DNA of 64,000 bases. Source: Legionella wadsworthii DSM 21896 = ATCC 33877 (GTDB lineage Bacteria; Pseudomonadota; Gammaproteobacteria; Legionellales; Legionellaceae). The stretch covers positions 1,167,398 to 1,231,397 of the forward strand of contig NZ_KL370759.1 of assembly GCF_000701265.1 (NCBI RefSeq), given 5' to 3'. Positions 10,316 to 22,322 of this stretch are shown here, one piece after another; position 1 is the first letter of the stretch, and each line of letters starts with the position of its first letter. The translations under genes were made by a program, and so were the position numbers. The notes below the pieces were generated by a model. That model made no database searches. It saw nothing but the letters and a program-made list of their open reading frames with translations, and was not told the origin of the DNA.

Positions 10316-10435
10316 AGAAATTCCCTTTTTTCTAAGTGTTATAAAAAGGATATCACCTCAGACACGTCAAAACACCTCCCGAATTCCATTAATTTAAATC
10401 AGGAGGAACATGCCCAAGATGACGACTCATCAATA

Positions 10436-11437
10436 TTACGGTAAATATAAATTAACTTGAGTACCAACTCCTTCTGTTGACTCCAATGTTAATTGACCAC
10501 CGTGTGCTTTAACAACAGCATATACAACGGCTAATCCTAAACCATTGCCTTGAGCTTTCGTAGTGTAAAAAGGTGAAAAGGCCTGGTTCTTCACTTCTTC
10601 TGTCATACCTTTACCATTATCCTCAACTGTTATTTGTATACCTGAATCATCCATAGATGCAAGTGTTAAATTAATTTCTGTTGCATCTGATTGCAATGAA
10701 TTAATCACTAAGTTTAATACAGCACCAATTAACGATTCTGCATGGATTAAAGATTCACTGGTAACCAGCTGATTGTTCACATTAAAAGTTACATTCTGGG
10801 ACAATACATAAGGTTGCGCTCTTTGTACCAACATAGAACACCAGTACTTCATATCAGTACGTGTTGGCTCTATGGTTGTACCACGCGCAAATAATAATAA
10901 ATCTTGGATCTGCTGCTCAATGCTGGTATGGCACTCTTGCAAACGAAGAATCCAGTTTTGCGTGCGCACATCCAGATCAGGTAGATTATTCAAGTGTTCT
11001 GTATACAACATAGCTGAAGCCAAAGGAGTTCTAATCTGATGGGCTAATTGGGCAGTCATAGTACCAATGGATACCAAACGCTTTTCATTTTCTTTGGCTT
11101 TTTCATAATCTCTTGTGGCGGTGATATCAGTTAAACTCACTAATATGCCAGGTAAGCTGTCCAGAGTAGAAATGGCCACATGAACGCGACGGCCATCGGC
11201 TAAAGAGACATCATGTCCATCGTCTGCACGAGGAACAAAAGCACGTAAAATCACATCCAACCATAAAGAATCGAGTAATCCATATCCCAACATTGCTTCA
11301 GCTGGCGGGTTTAACCATACAATTCGTCCTTGAGAATTAATGATCACTAAAGCAGTGGGTAAGCTAGATAAAATATCCCATTCAGATAGAGGGATTTGTG
11401 GTCTCACAGCACATGTTTGGTAATTAGAATAATGCAT
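10436..11437 (-). CDS. fleS: Soluble PAS-domain sensor histidine kinase, FleS/FlrB-like
   Basis: It is a 333-residue kinase without membrane segments. A PAS domain covers about 20-110 (V-I-I-N-S-Q-G-R-I-V-W-L-N-P). The dimerisation/H-box follows (L-A-H-Q-I-R-T-P-L-A-S near residue 133), then the ATPase domain with N-box (N-L-V-I-N-S-L-Q-S), G1 (V-E-D-N-G-K-G-M) and G2 (G-N-G-L-G-L-A). Soluble kinases of this size paired with a sigma-54 regulator are typical FleS/FlrB proteins, which autophosphorylate and pass phosphate to FleR/FlrC. The upstream region is AT-rich and no strong ribosome-binding site is seen. Confidence 0.8.
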   Translation of the reverse strand: MHYSNYQTCAVRPQIPLSEWDILSSLPTALVIINSQGRIVWLNPPAEAMLGYGLLDSLWLDVILRAFVPRADDGHDVSLADGRRVHVAISTLDSLPGILVSLTDITATRDYEKAKENEKRLVSIGTMTAQLAHQIRTPLASAMLYTEHLNNLPDLDVRTQNWILRLQECHTSIEQQIQDLLLFARGTTIEPTRTDMKYWCSMLVQRAQPYVLSQNVTFNVNNQLVTSESLIHAESLIGAVLNLVINSLQSDATEINLTLASMDDSGIQITVEDNGKGMTEEVKNQAFSPFYTTKAQGNGLGLAVVYAVVKAHGGQLTLESTEGVGTQVNLYLP

Positions 11438-11549
11438 ACGTGATGATATTATTATAATTAATAAGATGACTGTAACAAATTTAAATTAAAATGAAAATAT
11501 ATTTAAAATCAAATAATTAATTTGTCGTGGACACAATTTGTAATTTTAT

Positions 11550-11578
11550 TTGACATAAAAATACAAACATGATAAAAA
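11550..11578 (+). promoter_or_regulatory. Probable sigma-70 promoter of the 11777-12943 gene
   Basis: A perfect TTGACA at 11550-11555 is followed after 17 bases by TAAAAA at 11573-11578, in an AT-rich stretch with no gene. Transcription would start near 11585, leaving a leader of about 190 bases. Confidence 0.45.
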
Positions 11579-11776
11579 TATTAACACTTATTTTGAAAAG
11601 AAATGATGATGAACTATATGCGTTCTTATATGTCGATGTACATGAGCTACCTGAGCACTGTTTTTCAGGTTGGGCATGTGCGGTTGAATTTGGCGCTATA
11701 ACCTTCTATATCCCCAATACCAGTGTTCAGGTAAAAAATTCTAAAAAGCGCCCTTATTGAATTTGAGGGCTTACTT

Positions 11777-12943
11777 ATGAGCATATGTATTTTAAAAGGG
11801 ATAAAAAGCGAATCGATCCCTGAAAACCATTACTCTATTATAAAACAATGTTATCAAAATTTTATTGATGCATTAGTCAAAAAAGGTTTTCCTTTAGAAA
11901 ATATAAAAATTTTTTTTGATGATGAGAAAAGGCAAATTCATTTAGATTATTATCCAGATGAACTGGATGTTCTCATCACTTATACTGATTTTGATGAAAA
12001 ATTACAACTTAATGTCACGAAACAACCCTTTGATTCAGGGTGGGAAGGGGACAAATATCTTCTGTGGCATAATAAATCAGTAGAGGAATATGTTGCTGAC
12101 ATCGTGTCCCTGAGCCAAGAATCAATTGAATTAGCCCAAAAAACCCATCATTCATTGCCCAGCTGGAACTTTTCACTGGCATCTCATCCTTATTTATCTG
12201 TATCCCAACGAAAGGAAGCATTAAAGAAAACACTTTCAGAGTTCACCAAAAAAGATATCTATCCATTTGGACTTTTTGTAGGTGAGATCCATCATCATAA
12301 ATTTTCCAAAAAATTTTTGGCAGAGAATCTTCAATATTTAAAGGAACAATTGGGGATAAAAACCTTATTTTTTGAATTTCTTTTTTATGATCGGCATCAA
12401 AAATTGCTGGATGAATACTTAAGTGATTCCAATAAAGAACTTCCTCCCGAATTAGCCGCTTATTTGCATTATAAAGATGTAGCGAGTGGATGTGGTTTTT
12501 CAGGATACACCGATATAATAAAAGCGGCTAAGGAGGCCGGAATAAGAGTGGTAGCACTTGATTCATATCCTTCTATTTTATCCTCTCTCAGAAGTTTTCA
12601 AATTAGATATTTAAAAGGAGATGAATGCTTCAGAATACATAGTTTTAACGGATCGGCGGCAAAAATCATTGAAAAAGAAAGCAATGGAGAACCTTATCTC
12701 GCATTCTTGGGATTTGATCACAGTTATGTCAATGGAAATACGCGTTATAAGAATATTAAAAGTGTCGCAGAGTTGCTACCCAATACCTGTTCCATATTTC
12801 TAACTGATCAACAAGTAAGCTATAAAGATTTTTATTCTCCATTCTTTAGTAACGGTAAACCCTTGGTCTTTAACTACAGTAAGAATCATGAAGCAGGGGC
12901 GGACATCGTCGAGTCGAGCTGGCAGGTAGATTGTAAATTATAA
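11777..12943 (+). CDS. Tiki/ChaN/EreA-superfamily-like protein, effector candidate
   Basis: It is a 388-residue soluble protein with no signal peptide. The first 160 residues are unassigned. From about 163 it reads as the Tiki-superfamily fold also found in ChaN, erythromycin esterase and Pasteurella-type toxins: F-V-G-E-I-H at 167-172, acidic strand L-F-F-E-F-L near E200, V-V-A-L-D-S with D262, and L-G-F-D-H-S with D314/H315. Conserved G-E-x-H, E, D and H at strand ends are what the superfamily uses for metal-dependent hydrolysis. The ATG at 11777 has a GAGGG ribosome-binding site. It stands alone between fleS and rarA. The fold call is motif-based inference; target and reaction are unknown. 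Confidence 0.7.
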   Translation: MSICILKGIKSESIPENHYSIIKQCYQNFIDALVKKGFPLENIKIFFDDEKRQIHLDYYPDELDVLITYTDFDEKLQLNVTKQPFDSGWEGDKYLLWHNKSVEEYVADIVSLSQESIELAQKTHHSLPSWNFSLASHPYLSVSQRKEALKKTLSEFTKKDIYPFGLFVGEIHHHKFSKKFLAENLQYLKEQLGIKTLFFEFLFYDRHQKLLDEYLSDSNKELPPELAAYLHYKDVASGCGFSGYTDIIKAAKEAGIRVVALDSYPSILSSLRSFQIRYLKGDECFRIHSFNGSAAKIIEKESNGEPYLAFLGFDHSYVNGNTRYKNIKSVAELLPNTCSIFLTDQQVSYKDFYSPFFSNGKPLVFNYSKNHEAGADIVESSWQVDCKL

Positions 12944-12997
12944 AAATCCATGTGGACTGATTGATATCGGTTCACTTGATTTGCATTTTTTGGAATA

Positions 12998-13064
12998 AAG
13001 GATTAGCAAGCGAAGAATTGAATAAAAAGGTACTATTAAGTGCAATTTTAGTCTGCTAATCCTT
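12998..13064. repeat. 11-bp perfect inverted repeat between convergent genes
   Basis: AAGGATTAGCA at 12998-13008 and TGCTAATCCTT at 13054-13064 are exact reverse complements with a 45-base loop. The right arm covers the rarA stop codon. It could serve transcripts arriving from both sides, but there is no U-tract and the loop is long. Confidence 0.5.
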
Positions 13065-14357
13065 GTCATTCTCTTTATCCAATGTTCTTAAAAAAGCCAG
13101 TTTCTCAGCAATTTTTATTTCTAAACCGCGGTCCACGGGTTGATACCACTTAGGTTCTTGCATCTCCTCTGGTAAATAGCTTTCTCCGGCAGCATAAGCA
13201 TGCGGTTCATCATGAGCATAACGATACTTCTTCCCATATCCTAGTTTTTTCATGAGTTTGGTTGGCGCATTTCGCAAGTGTATAGGGACCTCTCTGGATT
13301 TGTCCTTTTTAACAAAATCCATCGCCTGATTAAAAGCAACATAAGCTGCGTTACTTTTTGCAGCAATAGCCAAGTAAATAACTGCTTCACCTAGAGCAAG
13401 CTCTCCCTCAGGAGAACCCAGTCTTTCATAAGTTACCGCCGCATCATTTGCGATTTGAATGGCGCGCAAATCGGCTAATCCTATATCTTCCCAGGCCATT
13501 CTTACAATCCGTCGTGCCAAATAGTGCGGGTCCACTCCCCCATCTAACATGCGGCATAACCAATATAGTGCCGCATCAGGATGAGAACCACGAACAGATT
13601 TATGTAGTGCTGAAATTTGATCATAAAAATTTTCTCCGCCTTTATCAAAACGTCTAACCTGTTCAGCCAGAGAATTCATAACCAACTCTTTCGTGACCTG
13701 TGAGGTATTCAACGCATTACAGGCAGTGCTTAATTGTTCGAGGCTATTTAATAATCTTCTCGCATCTCCATCGGCAAATCCAATAAGCATGTCTACAGCA
13801 TCCTCATCAAATCGAATCTGGGATAAAGCTTTATTGTGTGCTTTCTGAAACAACTGTTTCAATTCTGCATCAGTCAAAGGTTTTAAAACATAAACTTGGG
13901 CACGGGATAATAGCGCCGAATTCACTTCGAAGGAGGGATTTTCAGTCGTAGCGCCTATGAAGGTAATTAATCCTGATTCCGTGTAGGGTAATAATGCGTC
14001 TTGCTGGGCTTTGTTAAAACGATGAATTTCGTCTATGAACAATATGGTGTGCTTTCCATGCAGCAAATTCTCTTGTGCTTTTTCGACTGCGGAACGAATA
14101 TCTTTTACTCCTGAAAATACAGCTGAAAGAGCAATCCATTCACAATCAAATGCTTCAGCAGCAAGACGGGCAATGGTTGTTTTTCCAACCCCGGGAGGAC
14201 CCCATAAAATCATTGAATGAAGTTTATTGCCAGCAAAGCTAAGCCTTAATGATTTACCTTCACCCAATAAATGAGATTGGCCAATCACTTCCTCCAAATT
14301 TTTTGGCCGTAAAAGTTCAGCAAGGGGAGGTGTTGGCATGGTTTGAAACAAACTCAT
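13056..14357 (-). CDS. rarA: Replication-associated recombination protein A (MgsA/WRNIP1 family)
   Basis: This AAA+ ATPase acts at stalled replication forks. Walker A is at residues 53-60 (G-P-P-G-V-G-K-T), Walker B is L-F-I-D-E-I-H-R-F, and the arginine-finger region [10 protein letters not shown] is intact. The C-terminal tetramerisation domain carries the conserved G-S-x-P-D-A-A-L-Y-W. At 433 residues it is close to the usual length of about 445. Its start overlaps the lolA stop by four bases, giving the ftsK-lolA-rarA order known from E. coli. serS, which follows in E. coli, is not here. Confidence 0.97.
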   Translation of the reverse strand: MSLFQTMPTPPLAELLRPKNLEEVIGQSHLLGEGKSLRLSFAGNKLHSMILWGPPGVGKTTIARLAAEAFDCEWIALSAVFSGVKDIRSAVEKAQENLLHGKHTILFIDEIHRFNKAQQDALLPYTESGLITFIGATTENPSFEVNSALLSRAQVYVLKPLTDAELKQLFQKAHNKALSQIRFDEDAVDMLIGFADGDARRLLNSLEQLSTACNALNTSQVTKELVMNSLAEQVRRFDKGGENFYDQISALHKSVRGSHPDAALYWLCRMLDGGVDPHYLARRIVRMAWEDIGLADLRAIQIANDAAVTYERLGSPEGELALGEAVIYLAIAAKSNAAYVAFNQAMDFVKKDKSREVPIHLRNAPTKLMKKLGYGKKYRYAHDEPHAYAAGESYLPEEMQEPKWYQPVDRGLEIKIAEKLAFLRTLDKENDKD

Positions 14358-14962
14358 TGCTGTACCACATCAACCCCCTTGGGCGTTTTGAATCGAAATA
14401 AACTTTCCGCTAGTTTGGGGTTTAATTTAATTTGAGATAATTGGACTGTAGTCACCTGACCTAATTGATCATAGAGTTCCAATCCAGTTAACGAATTTTG
14501 GCGAAACATTAATTTTATTCTTTGAAAGTTGGCTTTAGCTGATTTTGATTTTAAATCAAACACAAGCTCATTTCCCAGTGTACTCTGAGTGACATTAAAA
14601 TCACGGGTTACTGTATTGTCATAGCCGCTTAGGAATAAAGCTGCAGTTCCGCCCAAACCTTTTCGCTGGGTCTTTACGGTTACTTGTTCTAAATCTTTAT
14701 CATAGACCCATATCTTTTGACCATCAGCGACCATTAATTGCGCCATGGGTTGATTGGTTTGCCAACGAAATTTGCCCGGCCGTTGTAAAGCCATTGTCCC
14801 AGATGAACGGGATACTATCCGATGTTTCGCTTTAACTGTTTGTTTAAAAACTGCGGTCATTGAGCGAATACTATTTAATTTTGATTGCAATAATGCATCT
14901 GGCGCCTCACAAAATCCGGCAGTGGAAACACTTAAGAGAAATGCCATTAATATTTTTTTCAT
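14354..14962 (-). CDS. lolA: Outer-membrane lipoprotein carrier protein LolA
   Basis: This periplasmic chaperone takes lipoproteins released by LolCDE to the outer membrane. It has a Sec signal peptide (K-K-I-L-M-A-F-L-L-S, cleavage after about residue 20) and a LolA body with A-V-F-K-Q-T, G-K-F-R-W-Q-T and I-W-V-Y-D-K-D-L-E-Q-V-T. Its 202 residues are standard. It sits one base after ftsK and overlaps rarA, so it is translationally coupled in the ftsK-lolA-rarA operon. Confidence 0.96.
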   Translation of the reverse strand: MKKILMAFLLSVSTAGFCEAPDALLQSKLNSIRSMTAVFKQTVKAKHRIVSRSSGTMALQRPGKFRWQTNQPMAQLMVADGQKIWVYDKDLEQVTVKTQRKGLGGTAALFLSGYDNTVTRDFNVTQSTLGNELVFDLKSKSAKANFQRIKLMFRQNSLTGLELYDQLGQVTTVQLSQIKLNPKLAESLFRFKTPKGVDVVQQ

Positions 14963-14963
14963 T

Positions 14964-18365
<3,402 letters not shown>

Positions 18366-18442
18366 AAATCGTCTTTGATCTGGAACTGCGAAGTGAATTA
18401 ATTCCATAAAATTTGCTTCGCGAGCCCAAATAAGTTTCAGGT

Positions 18443-19078
18443 CTATTTAGTGGTTTTGTTCTGATGAAGCATTTTCAACATAATATCTTTTCCCATGGCT
18501 TCAACCATTTTCATAAATAAGGGCGGTTTATTTTGCTGTAAACGACGTAAATCAGAATAACGCCAATATAAAAAATCAACAGGTTCTCGTGAATAGATGG
18601 TAGTAGTGGCTTTGCCATCACGAAAATAGCTCATTTCACCAATAAAGTGATAAGGGCCTACCTGTATCATCGTATTATCAACCTCGATGTAAACCATACC
18701 TTTAGTAATTAACATTAAATTTTCAACAGGTTCCCCTCTTGTCAGCATTTGTGTGTTACTGGAAGTTCCCCGATAACTTAATTTAATTAGACGAATGAAA
18801 TCGCTCGTTTGCATACTTGAAAAAAATAGATCTTTTATCTGCTGTAAATCATAGGGAAGATCCTTAGGAATCATGTCCCTTAATAAAATCCCAATTTGAA
18901 CAAAATTGATGACAATTGATGCGACTGCCCAATAAGCAACAGGGGGAACATCAGCCAAAGACCCATAAAGTAAAAAGGATAAGTCGGAAAGTATAAATAT
19001 AGTACGGATAAACAGTACTTTTCTAAAACAGAGGCTTAGAAGGAGTAAAATATTACCCAAGCTATACAGATAATCCAA
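18443..19078 (-). CDS. Membrane protein with cyclic-nucleotide-binding domain, Popeye-like layout
   Basis: It has 211 residues. About three hydrophobic segments fill residues 5-70, followed by a CRP/cNMP-type beta-barrel at about 90-195 (G-E-P-V-E-N-L-M-L-I-T-K-G, then F-I-G-E-M-S-Y-F with the phosphate-binding-cassette-like G-E). There is no DNA-binding helix-turn-helix. This membrane-plus-cNMP order is the layout of eukaryotic Popeye proteins and of some bacterial relatives. The start is a TTG with an AGGAGA site six bases upstream. It is a likely cAMP or other nucleotide sensor at the inner membrane; ligand unknown. It lies in place of cydDC between trxB and aat. Confidence 0.8.
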   Translation of the reverse strand: MDYLYSLGNILLLLSLCFRKVLFIRTIFILSDLSFLLYGSLADVPPVAYWAVASIVINFVQIGILLRDMIPKDLPYDLQQIKDLFFSSMQTSDFIRLIKLSYRGTSSNTQMLTRGEPVENLMLITKGMVYIEVDNTMIQVGPYHFIGEMSYFRDGKATTTIYSREPVDFLYWRYSDLRRLQQNKPPLFMKMVEAMGKDIMLKMLHQNKTTK

Positions 19079-19163
19079 TTGTTTTCTCCTATCTTGTTTA
19101 TAATAATTGTAGAATAAAAAAACTTTATCAGAGGAAAATTCGAGATATATCCAGGAGATTGAA

Positions 19164-19850
19164 TTGAGTAATCATGTTGAATACCTCTTTCCCAATCCAG
19201 AAATGAGTGACGATCAAGGCCTATTATGCATGGGTGGCGATTTATCACCCCAATGTATCCTCCAGGCATATTCTCATGGAATCTTTCCCTGGTATGAACC
19301 TGGAACACCGATACTGTGGTGGTCTCCTAATCCGAGACTTATATTAATACCCAATGAATTTAACTTGTCTCGAAGTTTGAAAAAATCATTAAAAAAGCCG
19401 TTTAAGTTCTCAATAGATACAGCTTTTCTTCAAGTCATCACGGCATGTGCTACCAGCTCTGATCGAACGGATAAAACGTGGATTACTAACGAAATGATAG
19501 AGGCATATGTTCATTTGCACACAATGGGTTATGCACATTCTTTTGAGATTTGGTTTGAGAATGTTTTGGTAGGCGGTCTATATGGACTTAGTTTAGGTCA
19601 TGCTTTTTTCGGAGAATCAATGTTTCATAAAATGACCGATGCTTCCAAAATGGCTTTTTATTTTTTAAGTAAGACAATGGAAGCATGGCATTTTGACTTT
19701 ATTGATTGCCAACTTCCGACAAACCATTTACAAAGTTTAGGTGCGAAGATAATTAAACGGAAAGAATTTCTTCAAATGTTACACCAATCACTAAAATTTC
19801 CATCAAAAATAGGATCCTGGAAAATCCCTGAAATGGAAAATTTCAATTAA
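19164..19850 (+). CDS. aat: Leucyl/phenylalanyl-tRNA-protein transferase
   Basis: The enzyme adds Leu or Phe from aminoacyl-tRNA to N-terminal Lys/Arg of proteins, making them N-degron substrates for ClpS-ClpAP. Motifs are F-P-x-P (residues 9-12), G-I-F-P-W-Y, P-I-L-W-W-S-P, G-G-L-Y-G-L-S-L-G and F-F-G-E-S-M-F. Its 228 residues are normal. The start is TTG with AGGAGA upstream. Gene order aat-(X)-infA recalls E. coli; the partner clpA is not in the window. Confidence 0.96.
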   Translation: MSNHVEYLFPNPEMSDDQGLLCMGGDLSPQCILQAYSHGIFPWYEPGTPILWWSPNPRLILIPNEFNLSRSLKKSLKKPFKFSIDTAFLQVITACATSSDRTDKTWITNEMIEAYVHLHTMGYAHSFEIWFENVLVGGLYGLSLGHAFFGESMFHKMTDASKMAFYFLSKTMEAWHFDFIDCQLPTNHLQSLGAKIIKRKEFLQMLHQSLKFPSKIGSWKIPEMENFN

Positions 19851-19960
19851 TAACTCTTTGTACTATTATTATACTTAACGAATCATTTTACACCATTTCG
19901 CTCTGTCATGGCTTCAATGAATTGATAATAACATCATGAACTAACTTGGAGTATTTTCCT

Positions 19961-20494
19961 ATGGAGTCAGAATCGAATGTTTCCATTATTTTCAGGCAAC
20001 TGAGCAGTAATCAATTATACGATATTTTAGAACACCATGGTGCCACAAAAAATGAAACCAAGGCCATATTTTTAATGCGAGATCTTTCTGCGGGATTAAT
20101 CACTGTTTCATACTATTCCCGAGAACATGAAATGGTACAGCATCTCAGATTAGGCTTAACGGAAGATGGATGGAAAACAGTCCCAAAACCGCCTAAAGAG
20201 CCTTTTTTTACAGCTACTCTTGAAGTTAAAACAAAATACATCCAAGATAAAGCAAAATTCGACAAACAAATGCAGATTTTTTTTAATACTGCAAAAACAT
20301 TATTGAATGAGAATGCCACGCCCAAACATCTTCAAAGCTTAGGCCATGAATTACGCAACAATAAATTTCAAAAAGATGGCCTTATTAGACCTTCTCCAAT
20401 GCAAGCAAGTCAAGAAAGGCACTATTTTGATTACCTAAGTAATTTATTACTAAATGAAGATACCCCCAGTCCTGCTAAATCCATTGTGTCATGA
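19961..20494 (+). CDS. Unrecognised 177-aa protein between aat and infA
   Basis: No family is recognised. The frame opens at a TTG at 19946, but GGAG at 19948-19951 lies nine bases before the ATG at 19961, so translation should begin M-E-S-E-S-N. The protein is soluble and charged, with an N-terminal part that looks folded (Q-L-Y-D-I-L-E-H-H-G-A) and a polar C-terminal tail ending in S-I-V-S. It interrupts the otherwise conserved aat-infA neighbourhood. It could be a genus-specific regulatory or secreted protein; there is no evidence for either. Confidence 0.7.
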   Translation: MESESNVSIIFRQLSSNQLYDILEHHGATKNETKAIFLMRDLSAGLITVSYYSREHEMVQHLRLGLTEDGWKTVPKPPKEPFFTATLEVKTKYIQDKAKFDKQMQIFFNTAKTLLNENATPKHLQSLGHELRNNKFQKDGLIRPSPMQASQERHYFDYLSNLLLNEDTPSPAKSIVS

Positions 20495-20673
20495 AAAAAC
20501 CAGATTAAAATTTTTATTGTCCTGAGACAAATCCCACAGAAATCTGATACAAAACAATTAATTTTTAAACGACCTAGATTGCCATTTTCTTTATTTTAGT
20601 GCAGTATACACGCTGTTAGTATAGAATCATTCATCATATTTTTTATAAATTTGGTTACATCATTGAGAGACCT

Positions 20674-20895
20674 ATGGCAAAAGAAGATCATATAGAAATG
20701 GCTGGGACTGTTATAGACACCTTACCTAACACCATGTTTCGTGTTGAATTAGAAAATGGACATGTTATCACTGCTCACATTTCTGGTCGTATGCGTAAAA
20801 ATTACATTAGAATTTTGACAGGTGATAAAGTCAAAGTTGAGTTAACTCCTTATGACTTGACTAAAGGTCGCATTATATTCCGTGATAAAAATTAG
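20674..20895 (+). CDS. infA: Translation initiation factor IF-1
   Basis: It is a 73-residue single OB-fold (S1-like) protein that binds the ribosomal A site during initiation. It shows the near-invariant [27 protein letters not shown] and G-D-K-V-K-V-E-L. The size is exactly as expected. Confidence 0.98.
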   Translation: MAKEDHIEMAGTVIDTLPNTMFRVELENGHVITAHISGRMRKNYIRILTGDKVKVELTPYDLTKGRIIFRDKN

Positions 20896-21074
20896 TTAGA
20901 TTTTTTAAATCTCTTCTTGAATTAAAAATACTTCCAGGTGGACTAAAATATGGGTCAAATGAGATCATTGCAATGATTTGATTTCCAAATAGAGTCCTTG
21001 GAGTAATTGTAGACAAAGGCACCAATCTACTTTGATTCAAAGTTTGTTAATTTAAAAAAAACGATTATTATCAA

Positions 21075-21112
21075 GTGCAGCAAATACGAAGACAATTTCC
21101 TATTTACTGCAC
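21075..21112 (-). terminator. Possible terminator of the fadB-fadA unit
   Basis: On the minus strand, 12-base arms GTGCAGTAAATA and TATTTGCTGCAC (one G-T wobble) enclose a 14-base loop just after the fadA stop. A run of eight or more T follows about 13 bases later. The gap before the T-run makes this a moderate case. Confidence 0.4.
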
Positions 21113-21124
21113 CTGATGGATAAG

Positions 21125-22309
21125 TTATAAGGCTTCAAAAATTGCCGCAGCGCCCATGCCCGTACCAATACACATGGTTACCATTCCATATCGTCCTTTA
21201 GTTCTCCTTAACCCATGTAATAAAGTAGCTGTTCTTATCGCACCTGTAGCGCCAAGGGGATGCCCTAAAGCAATGGCACCACCCAAAGGATTTACCTTAT
21301 TTCTGGGTAGATCAAGCTCTTTGATTACCGCCAAAGCCTGAGCTGCAAAGGCTTCATTGAGTTCTATCCAATCCAGTTGATCTAGCGTTATTCCAGCTCT
21401 TTTTAAGGCAACTGGTATCGCTTTTATGGGGCCTATACCCATAATTTCAGGAGGAACGCCCGCCACAGCATAACTCAATAATCTTCCCATTGGTTTTAGA
21501 TTGTATTGTTTTAAAGCATTTTCACTAGTTAATAAAGCAATGCCTGCTCCATCACTGGTTTGGGAACTGTTCCCAGCGGTTACTGTTCCTTTTGCAGCAA
21601 AAACTGGTTTTAATTTTGAAATGACTTCATAAGAAGTATCTGCTCTTGGTCCTTCATCTTTATCTATCCATTTTTTCTGGATTAGAGACGTACCCTTTTT
21701 TAGATCTGCTTGCCTTACCGTAATTTCTACCGGGCTAATCTCCTCCTTAAAATCACCACGCACCTGGGCTGCAACAGCTTTTTTATGGCTTTCGGCAGCA
21801 AACTCATCCTGTTGCTCCCTGGTTATTTCCCAACGCTTTGCCACATTTTCAGCAGTGATGCCCATGCCATAGGCAATTGCAACGTCTTCATTATCGAATA
21901 TAACTGGATTAGCTGTGTATTTGTTTCCGCCTAAAGGAACCATGGACATACTTTCAACGCCGCCAGCAAGAGCTAAATGCATATCCCCGGTACGTATTGA
22001 CTCGGCAACAGTAGCGATGCTTTGAACACCAGAAGAGCAAAAACGATTGATGGTCATTGCCGGAACTGATTGAGGTAAATCGGCAAGTAAGGAGGCAATC
22101 CGAGCTACGTTCATCCCTTGTTCAGCCTCAGGCATGGCGCAACCTATGACTACATCACCTATTTTCTGAGCATCTACTGAGGAATTCCGTTGCATAAGCT
22201 TTCGAATGATTTGAGACAGCAAATCATCAGGCAAGGTATGCTTAAAAACACCCCTGGGTGCTTTGCCTACAGGGGTGCGTAGTACATCCACTATATATAC
22301 ATTAGTCAT
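21125..22309 (-). CDS. fadA: Acetyl-CoA acyltransferase (3-ketoacyl-CoA thiolase)
   Basis: This is the thiolase step of beta-oxidation. The nucleophile Cys is in N-R-F-C-S-S-G near residue 89, the His is in G-G-A-I-A-L-G-H-P-L-G, and the second Cys is in C-I-G-T-G-M-G near the C-terminus; all are intact. Its 394 residues are standard. It begins 13 bases after the FadN-type fadB stop, so the two form one operon and probably one complex. Confidence 0.95.
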   Translation of the reverse strand: MTNVYIVDVLRTPVGKAPRGVFKHTLPDDLLSQIIRKLMQRNSSVDAQKIGDVVIGCAMPEAEQGMNVARIASLLADLPQSVPAMTINRFCSSGVQSIATVAESIRTGDMHLALAGGVESMSMVPLGGNKYTANPVIFDNEDVAIAYGMGITAENVAKRWEITREQQDEFAAESHKKAVAAQVRGDFKEEISPVEITVRQADLKKGTSLIQKKWIDKDEGPRADTSYEVISKLKPVFAAKGTVTAGNSSQTSDGAGIALLTSENALKQYNLKPMGRLLSYAVAGVPPEIMGIGPIKAIPVALKRAGITLDQLDWIELNEAFAAQALAVIKELDLPRNKVNPLGGAIALGHPLGATGAIRTATLLHGLRRTKGRYGMVTMCIGTGMGAAAIFEAL

Positions 22310-22322
22310 TTTCTAATTCTCC

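Noticed and set aside
11569..11760. 63-codon frame just before the Tiki-like gene
   Set aside because: It has no ribosome-binding site, its ATG lies inside the probable promoter (between the -35 and -10 boxes), and the protein text is not family-like.
19036..19308. 90-codon minus-strand frame opposite aat
   Set aside because: It starts with GTG inside aat, overlaps the 5' end of the cNMP gene in another frame and has no family features.
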